A DNA stretch of 63,683 nt from an uncultured Collinsella sp. (GTDB taxonomy: Bacteria; Actinomycetota; Coriobacteriia; Coriobacteriales; Coriobacteriaceae): NCBI GenBank assembly GCA_900541205.1, contig UQIV01000014.1:1-63683 (forward strand), given 5' to 3'. The notes below the pieces were generated by a model. It saw only the letters and a list, made by a program, of their open reading frames with translations. It was not told the DNA's origin and did no database searches. Both the position numbers and the translations under genes were made by a program. This document shows positions 58,648 through 63,683 of the stretch, piece by piece (within the stretch, counting starts at the first letter, position 1; every line of letters starts with the position of its first letter).

Positions 58648-59376
58648 ATGATCTATTACGTCGAGGACGATGACAACATCAGGGATTTGACGGTCTATGC
58701 GCTGCGCAAGCAGGGGATTGAGGCCGAAGGCTTTTCGTGCGACGGTGAGTTTAAGGCTGCCGTGGCGCGACGGGTACCCGATGCCGTCCTGCTCGACATC
58801 ATGCTGCCCGATACCGATGGCTTGGCGATTATGCGTCGACTGCGTGCCGATCGCCTGACGGCGACGGTGCCCATCATGATGCTTACCGCCAAGGATACCG
58901 AGCTCGACAAGGTGATGGCGCTCGATGGCGGTGCCGACGATTACCTGACTAAGCCGTTTTCGCTCATGGAGCTCGCCAGCCGCTGCCGCGCACTGCTGCG
59001 TCGCGGCGGCATGGTCAAACAGGCAAGCGATGTGCTCAGCGTGGGCGACATTGTGCTCTCGCCCAGCCATCGTGAGGTGACTGTTGCCGGCGAGTCGCTT
59101 AAGCTCACCCTGCGCGAGTTCGACCTGCTCGAGTACCTCATGCGCAAGCCCGGCGTGGTCTTTACCCGCGAGTCGTTGCTGCAGAGCGTGTGGGGCTGGG
59201 ACTTCGACGGCGGTTCGCGCACCGTTGACGTGCACGTGCAGACGCTTCGCCAAAAACTGGGCGAGCATGCCAGCGCCATCGAGACCGTGCGCGGCGTGGG
59301 CTACCGCTTGGCCGAGCCTTCTGCCGGTGATGGTGCCGAAGGTGACGACACCGCGGCCACCGCATCGGAGGAGTAA
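58648..59376 (+). CDS. OmpR-family response regulator (PhoB/PhoP-like)
   Basis: A 242-aa regulator: receiver (IYYVEDDDNIRDLTVYALRK; DAVLLDIMLPDTDGLAIM; DDYLTKPFSLMELASR) and winged helix (LKLTLREFDLLEYLMRKPGV, RTVDVHVQTLRQKLGEHAS). With the adjacent PstB and PhoR-like kinase, this is the phosphate-starvation regulator candidate. ATG 58648 follows AAAGGGG. Confidence 0.85.
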   Translation: MIYYVEDDDNIRDLTVYALRKQGIEAEGFSCDGEFKAAVARRVPDAVLLDIMLPDTDGLAIMRRLRADRLTATVPIMMLTAKDTELDKVMALDGGADDYLTKPFSLMELASRCRALLRRGGMVKQASDVLSVGDIVLSPSHREVTVAGESLKLTLREFDLLEYLMRKPGVVFTRESLLQSVWGWDFDGGSRTVDVHVQTLRQKLGEHASAIETVRGVGYRLAEPSAGDGAEGDDTAATASEE

Positions 59377-59379
59377 CCC

Positions 59380-60804
59380 GTGGTCTTCGCCCCCCAGGGA
59401 AAACATACGCTGTCGCACCGCGTTTTTGTGACGATCTTTGTCTGCGCCATGGCGGTTATCGTGGCGTTTACGGTGCTGGGTGCGTTCTTTGTGCAAAACA
59501 CCTTGGCGGATGCCACGAGTGCCAATCTGGCGCAAGAAACCGAGCTCATTGCTGCCGCCCTCGACGAGCAGCAGGAGCCCATCCCGTTCTTGCGTAGCCT
59601 CGATCGAGAGGACTTGCGCATCACGCTGATTAACAAGGATGGATCGGTTGCCTACGACAACGAGGCGTCGCCTTCCACACTGCCCAACCATGGCGATCGC
59701 CCCGAGGTCATCGAGGCCTTTGAGAGTGGTTCGGGTTCCGCGGAGCGCGCAAGCTCTACGCTCGACGAGATTATGCTGTATCGCGCCGTCGCCCTTGATA
59801 ACGGCCAGGTTGTCCGCTTGGCGCAGGCCCAGCCTGGCGTTGCGGCGATTTTGCTGTCGATGGTGGCGCCGATGCTGCTTATCGCAGCAGCGGGTGCGGT
59901 ACTCTCGTTTTTTATGGCGCGCCGCGAGTCCCGTGCCATCATCGCGCCGTTGCAAGAGGTGGATTTGGACCACCCACGCCGTAGCTATGAGCACGCCTAT
60001 GCCGAGATGGTCCCCATGCTTGAGCGTATCGAGTCGCAGCGCCAGGAACTCAAGCGCCAAATGGCGGTGCTAGCGGACAACGACCGTATGCGCCGCGAGT
60101 TCACGGCGAATTTCACCCATGAGCTCAAGACGCCGCTTACGGCGATTTCGGGCTATGCCGAGCTCATCGCAAACGGCATGGTCGAGGGCGAGGGCGACCT
60201 GCGCAACTTTGGCGGTCGCATCTATCGTGAGGCGGGCCGCTTGGCAGCGCTTGTCAACGATATCCTTACGCTGTCTAACTTGGACGAGGCCGAGCGTGCA
60301 GCTGAGGGCGAGGCGGTGCCCATTGGGTCCACGGAGCCTATTGAGCTCTCGCGTGCCATCTACGCGGTCGAGCAGCGTCTTGAACAGGTCGCCCGTCAGG
60401 CGAATGTGACGATAAGTCATGAGACCAAGCCTGTGGTCATCGAGGGCGTGTCGCGCTTGATTGACGAGCTCATCTATAATCTGGCAAGCAACGCCATCCG
60501 CTACAATCGACCCGGCGGTACGGTTACGCTGCAGTGCGGCACCAACGACGAAGGCCATCCGTTCCTTGCGGTCGCCGACACGGGAATCGGTATCGCGCCT
60601 GAAGAACAGGGCAAGGTATTTGAGCGGTTCTATCGCGTGGACAAGAGTAGGTCCAAGGCACGCGGCGGAACCGGTCTGGGGCTTGCCATTGTCAAGCATG
60701 CGGCTCTGTATCATCACGCCACGCTCGATCTGTCGAGCGAGTTGGGCGTGGGAACCACCATTACGGTGACGTTTCCCATACAGCAGGACGAGCCATTCGC
60801 ATAG
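59380..60804 (+). CDS. Sensor histidine kinase (PhoR-like)
   Basis: A 474-aa kinase with two N-terminal helices (VFVTIFVCAMAVIVAFTVLG; VAAILLSMVAPMLLIAAAGA) framing a ~130-residue extracytoplasmic sensor, then HisKA (FTANFTHELKTPLTAISGYA) and HATPase (LIYNLASNAIRYNRPGG, GGTGLGLAIVKHAA). It starts 3 bp after the PhoB-like gene at a GTG behind GGAGGAG, so the two are translationally linked. Confidence 0.88.
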   Translation: MVFAPQGKHTLSHRVFVTIFVCAMAVIVAFTVLGAFFVQNTLADATSANLAQETELIAAALDEQQEPIPFLRSLDREDLRITLINKDGSVAYDNEASPSTLPNHGDRPEVIEAFESGSGSAERASSTLDEIMLYRAVALDNGQVVRLAQAQPGVAAILLSMVAPMLLIAAAGAVLSFFMARRESRAIIAPLQEVDLDHPRRSYEHAYAEMVPMLERIESQRQELKRQMAVLADNDRMRREFTANFTHELKTPLTAISGYAELIANGMVEGEGDLRNFGGRIYREAGRLAALVNDILTLSNLDEAERAAEGEAVPIGSTEPIELSRAIYAVEQRLEQVARQANVTISHETKPVVIEGVSRLIDELIYNLASNAIRYNRPGGTVTLQCGTNDEGHPFLAVADTGIGIAPEEQGKVFERFYRVDKSRSKARGGTGLGLAIVKHAALYHHATLDLSSELGVGTTITVTFPIQQDEPFA

Positions 60805-60829
60805 CGATACAACATAGATATTGATGTAG

Positions 60830-60862
60830 ACGCCGCATTTGACTTTCGGGTGCGGCGTTGTT
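60830..60862 (+). terminator. Weak terminator of the PhoBR-like operon
   Basis: ACGCCGCA-tttgactttcggg-TGCGGCGT followed by TGTTGTG; moderate tail. Confidence 0.6.
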
Positions 60863-60999
60863 GTGCAATTTTACGATTGCTTCCGACATTTTTACAGGAG
60901 AGCCTGTTTCTTATGTATAGAGTTTGGTCTCGGTAAAAAGATGCGATAACATACGGACAGTTTTGTCAATCCGAACTGGGGAAATGAAAGGCAAGCTGC

Positions 61000-61656
61000 A
61001 TGACCCTTCTCGAACTGTTCCAGCTGCTGAAGAAGCACCTTAAGCTGGTCATCACCCTTCCGGTGGTCTGCGCGATCGCCATGGGCATCGTGTCCTTCGT
61101 TGCGATGGACAACACCTACACCGCGACGACGAGCATGTACATTCTCGCCAAAACCGACGATAGCGGTCAGATGAGCTACAACGATCTCTCGGCGAGCCAG
61201 ATGCTTTCCAACGATATCGCCACGCTGCTGGATAGCGATAGCGTTAAGAGCGGTGCTGCCAATGAGCTGGGCCTTGCTGACCTGGATGACTACAAGGTGT
61301 CTGTTTCCTCCGAGACCACCACGCGTGTCATTACGCTTTCGGTTACCGGCACCGATGCCAAGGAGACGGCTAAGGTCGCAAAGGCCATGGCCGGCTCGGT
61401 GAGTACGGTCGCTCAGAACGTCGGCGCTGCCCAGAGCATCAACGTTATCGACGAGGCTAAGACTCCCGAAGTCCCCAGCGGCCCCAAGCGTATGCTGTAC
61501 GTTGCTGTCGCGTTCCTCGCGGGCATCTTTATCGCAGTTGCCTATGTCGTTTTGGCAGACATGCTCAACACCCGCATCCGCGGTGCCGAAGAGGCAGAAG
61601 AGCTCCTGGGCATTCCCGTTGTTGGCCGAATTCCGGCTATGAAAGGTGGTAAATAG
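61000..61656 (+). CDS. Capsular polysaccharide chain-length/adaptor protein (YveK/CapA family)
   Basis: A 218-aa Wzz-like protein with two membrane helices at the ends (KLVITLPVVCAIAMGIVSFV and RMLYVAVAFLAGIFIAVAYV) and a periplasmic alpha/beta part; the C-terminus AEEAEELLGIPVVGRIPAM is the adaptor that stimulates the CpsD-type kinase. AAAGGCAAG precedes the ATG. First gene of a capsule/EPS cluster continuing past the tyrosine phosphatase. Confidence 0.9.
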   Translation: MTLLELFQLLKKHLKLVITLPVVCAIAMGIVSFVAMDNTYTATTSMYILAKTDDSGQMSYNDLSASQMLSNDIATLLDSDSVKSGAANELGLADLDDYKVSVSSETTTRVITLSVTGTDAKETAKVAKAMAGSVSTVAQNVGAAQSINVIDEAKTPEVPSGPKRMLYVAVAFLAGIFIAVAYVVLADMLNTRIRGAEEAEELLGIPVVGRIPAMKGGK

Positions 61657-61658
61657 GC

Positions 61659-62396
61659 ATGGCTAAGGCAAAGAACACCGATAAGCTCGTTGTACAGAAT
61701 GCCGCCAAGACCCTTCTGGCCAACATCCGCTTTGCGAGCGTGGACGACCCCATTCGCACCATCACCGTTACGTCCTCGATTCCCAACGAGGGCAAGTCTA
61801 CGGTTTCCATCAACCTTGCCCAGGCTATCGCCACCAGCGGCAAGAGCGTCCTGCTGGTCGAGGCTGATATGCGTCGCAGGTCCCTTGCCGATATGCTCGG
61901 CGTCCGCTCCCGCGGCGGACTCTATGCAGTCCTTTCCGAGCAGGTTTCTATTGACCAGGCGATTGTCGAGACGGGTCAGAAGAACTTCTACTTCCTCGAT
62001 GCCGAGCCGCATATTCCCAATCCTGCCGACATCATCGTCTCTCACCGCTTTGCCAAGCTGGTAAAGGCACTGTCCGCCAAGTTCCAGTACGTCATCTTTG
62101 ATGCTCCCCCGGTCGGCACCTTCATCGATGCTGCCGAGATCGCAAGTCTGACCGACGGTGCGCTTTTTGTCGTGCGTGAGGACTTCACCAAGCGCGAGGA
62201 GGCGCTCAACGCCATCGGTCAGCTTAAGAAGTCCGAGAAGGTCAAGCTCATCGGTACCGTTATGAACTACTGCGAGACCGAGACCAGCGAGTACTACTAC
62301 TCCTACTACACCAAGGACGGTAAGAAGGTGAAGAAGGGCTCCGACGATCAGGGGACTTCCAAAAAGGGCATCTTCACCAACCGAGCAAACGTTTAG
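61659..62396 (+). CDS. CpsD/CapB-family capsular tyrosine kinase
   Basis: A 245-aa BY-kinase: Walker A SSIPNEGKSTVSINLA, Walker A' LLVEADMRRRSLADMLG, Walker B YVIFDAPPVGTFIDA, and a C-terminal tyrosine cluster SEYYYSYYTKDGKK for autophosphorylation. It follows the YveK-like gene by 2 bp and works with it to control polymer export. Confidence 0.93.
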   Translation: MAKAKNTDKLVVQNAAKTLLANIRFASVDDPIRTITVTSSIPNEGKSTVSINLAQAIATSGKSVLLVEADMRRRSLADMLGVRSRGGLYAVLSEQVSIDQAIVETGQKNFYFLDAEPHIPNPADIIVSHRFAKLVKALSAKFQYVIFDAPPVGTFIDAAEIASLTDGALFVVREDFTKREEALNAIGQLKKSEKVKLIGTVMNYCETETSEYYYSYYTKDGKKVKKGSDDQGTSKKGIFTNRANV

Positions 62397-62413
62397 TTGA
62401 TTAAGGCTGACCT

Positions 62414-63064
62414 ATGCGTGACATTCATTGCCATATCTTGCCGGGTGTAGACGACGGCGCCGCCGATCTCGATGAGAGCTTGGCGATGCTCGAGGCTGCC
62501 AAGCGGGCCGGTGTAACCAGAATCGTTTGCACTCCTCACTGCCGTGATCCCTATTTTGATTACGACAAGATGTGGGATGCCTTTGAGCTGCTGCGTGATA
62601 ACGCTGACGGTTTTCCGCTCCAGATGGGCTTCGAGGTCAACCATCGAAAGCTCGTTGAGCTTGGTATCGATGCCGCGGAGCACTTGCATTTCGATGGGAC
62701 CAACGAGTTTCTGCTCGAGCTTTCGACGCATGCCGATGCGTATGCGTTTAGAGAGTACGAGAACACGATTTACGATTTGCAGTGCCGTGGCTACCAGGTG
62801 ATCATCGCTCATCCTGAGCGCTATCGTGCGGTTCAAAAGGATGTAAGCGTGGCGGAGCGTCTGGTCGATATGGGCTGCAAGCTGCAGGCTTCGGCGGACT
62901 TTATTGCCGGCGGTCGCTTTGGTCGCGAGAAAAAGCCGGCACAGCGCCTGTTCGATCAGAACCTGTACAGTTTCATCGCGAGCGATGCCCATAACGTGGG
63001 TCATTACGATTGCCTGGCGAAGGCTCGCGCGAAGTTTAGCGTGCGCGGAGCCCATTTTCGCTAA
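62414..63064 (+). CDS. CpsB/CapC-family PHP tyrosine phosphatase
   Basis: A 216-aa manganese-dependent phosphatase that reverses the kinase. PHP metal motifs: MRDIHCHILPGVDDGAADL (HxH), CTPHCRDPY, QVIIAHPERYRAVQ and FIASDAHNV near the end. ATG 62414 lies 17 bp after the kinase stop, so it belongs to the same transcription unit. Confidence 0.93.
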   Translation: MRDIHCHILPGVDDGAADLDESLAMLEAAKRAGVTRIVCTPHCRDPYFDYDKMWDAFELLRDNADGFPLQMGFEVNHRKLVELGIDAAEHLHFDGTNEFLLELSTHADAYAFREYENTIYDLQCRGYQVIIAHPERYRAVQKDVSVAERLVDMGCKLQASADFIAGGRFGREKKPAQRLFDQNLYSFIASDAHNVGHYDCLAKARAKFSVRGAHFR

Positions 63065-63103
63065 AATCTGTCCCTAACGTTCGCATTGAATGAAGGGGCA
63101 GCC

Positions 63104-63604
63104 ATGGATATCCAACTTAAGACGGGATGCTTTGATGACGCGGCGTTGGTGCGCCGCGTCGTTTTTATGGACGAGCAGGGCTACGAGAATGAGTTCGACG
63201 CTATCGACGAGGATCAGAGCTGCATTCATGTGACGCTCTATGTAGACGGCGAGCTTACCGGTTGCTCGCGCGTGTTTCCCGAAGAGCTTGAGCGCGCGGC
63301 AGATTCAGAGGCTCCGGTTTCGCCGTCGTGCGATTTGGACGAAGGCGTCGCAGCGGGGGAGACCTATATTATGGGGCGCGTGGCTGTGCTGCCGAGTATG
63401 CGCCGTCGCGGTCTGGCGAGTGCGATCGTCGATGCCAGTGCTTTGTGTGCACGCGATGCCGGCGCAAAGCTTATTAAGCTGCATGCGCAGGAATACGTGC
63501 TGCTGCTCTATGCAAAGGCGGGCTACACGCAAATTGCCCCGGTAGATTACGAAGACGAGGGCCAACCCCATGTCTGGATGGCCAAGCGCGTAGATGGCAG
63601 ATAG
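63104..63604 (+). CDS. GNAT-family N-acetyltransferase
   Basis: A 166-aa GNAT protein: acetyl-CoA loop region MGRVAVLPSMRRRGLASAIV (RxxGxA/G pattern R-R-G-L-A), then a LIKLHAQEYVLLLYAKAGYT helix-strand typical of ElaA-like/YjcF-type proteins. The substrate is unknown. Start ATG 63104 has AAGGGG 5 bases upstream; a TTG at 63086 is the alternative. Confidence 0.8.
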   Translation: MDIQLKTGCFDDAALVRRVVFMDEQGYENEFDAIDEDQSCIHVTLYVDGELTGCSRVFPEELERAADSEAPVSPSCDLDEGVAAGETYIMGRVAVLPSMRRRGLASAIVDASALCARDAGAKLIKLHAQEYVLLLYAKAGYTQIAPVDYEDEGQPHVWMAKRVDGR

Positions 63605-63650
63605 GGACGTTCCTTTTAATATGAGCAGGACATTGTCAAGAGGCAAAATC

Positions 63651-63683
63651 GGGCCTGGCCCCAACGATATGGGGTCAGGCCCT
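63651..63683. terminator. Terminal hairpin, cut by the window edge
   Basis: GGGCCTGGCCCCA-acgata-TGGGGTCAGGCCC forms a strong stem at the right edge. The sequence after it is not visible, so a T-run cannot be checked. A GGGACGTTCC motif at 63603-63612 precedes it, resembling the one before the glmM terminator. Confidence 0.6.

Noticed and set aside
60913..60936. Seven-codon leader peptide (MYRVWSR) before the capsule genes
   Set aside because: A start and stop exist, but a spacing of ~10 bases to AGGAG and no attenuator hairpin make it unsupported.

Overview
The window reads as a chromosomal segment of a GC-rich Coriobacteriia bacterium, most like Collinsella. That placement is an inference from the GC-biased codon use, the gene families (tad pilus operon, NikMQO-type ECF importer, VanRS-like and PhoBR-like systems, CpsBCD-type capsule genes, a DUF4012 protein) and general recall; no search was run. 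There is no rRNA operon, phage module or complete transposon. Five tRNA genes are present: Val(GAC), Phe(GAA), Leu(CAG), Arg(ACG) and Ser(GCT).

Layout. 1-6.5 kb: the N-terminus of an M16C peptidase, a repeat-rich regulatory region, an AlbA_2/GHKL-type regulator, and a divergent restriction-modification pair (C5 methyltransferase and a Sau3AI/MutH-type endonuclease, expected target GATC). 6.9-13.9 kb: tRNA-Val, an EamA transporter, a DUF4012 envelope protein, glmM and an M32 carboxypeptidase. 14-18 kb: pheST behind a T-box leader. 18.1-21.8 kb: an ECF nickel/cobalt importer behind a perfect GTGTTAC-N14-GTAACAC operator, then a zinc-dependent phospholipase C-like protein. 22-28 kb: pyruvate kinase, a P2A-type cation ATPase with a hairpin that buries its ribosome binding site, and rsgA.

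28.3-37.9 kb is one tightly overlapping tad (Flp pilus) operon of twelve genes: cpaB, tadZ, cpaF, tadB, tadC, two pilin-like genes, TadE and TadG-like proteins, one unknown and a DUF192 protein. No prepilin peptidase is present. 38-49.4 kb holds tRNA-Phe, a GH5-like protein lacking the usual acid/base residue, and housekeeping genes (rsmI, metG, rsmA, tatD, SPFH protein, rlmH, proC, serS), plus a 57-aa membrane protein at 47.2 kb. 49.8-53.7 kb holds a large TPR-like protein of unknown function and an AAA ATPase with striking upstream repeats. 54.1-60.8 kb is envelope and phosphate signalling: a D,D-carboxypeptidase divergent from a VanRS-like pair, then an orphan pstB and a PhoBR-like pair. 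61-63.1 kb starts a capsule/exopolysaccharide locus (YveK-type chain-length protein, CpsD-type kinase, CpsB-type phosphatase), followed by a GNAT acetyltransferase.

The most unexplained signal is at the tRNA genes. Downstream of tRNA-Phe, tRNA-Arg and tRNA-Ser an inverted copy of that tRNA's own T-arm lies 80-82 bp away, centre to centre. At Phe and Arg this is followed by a related GC-rich, palindrome-rich core and then by a second copy of the tRNA 3' end plus its terminator (63 and 59 bp direct repeats, offset 186 and 190 bp). The repeats begin exactly in the T-loop, the classical target of site-specific integrases. A four-unit hairpin array follows the Phe cassette. Other unexplained repeat structures lie at 0.2-0.63, 26.6, 44.5-44.7, 47.05-47.21 and 52.4-52.58 kb.
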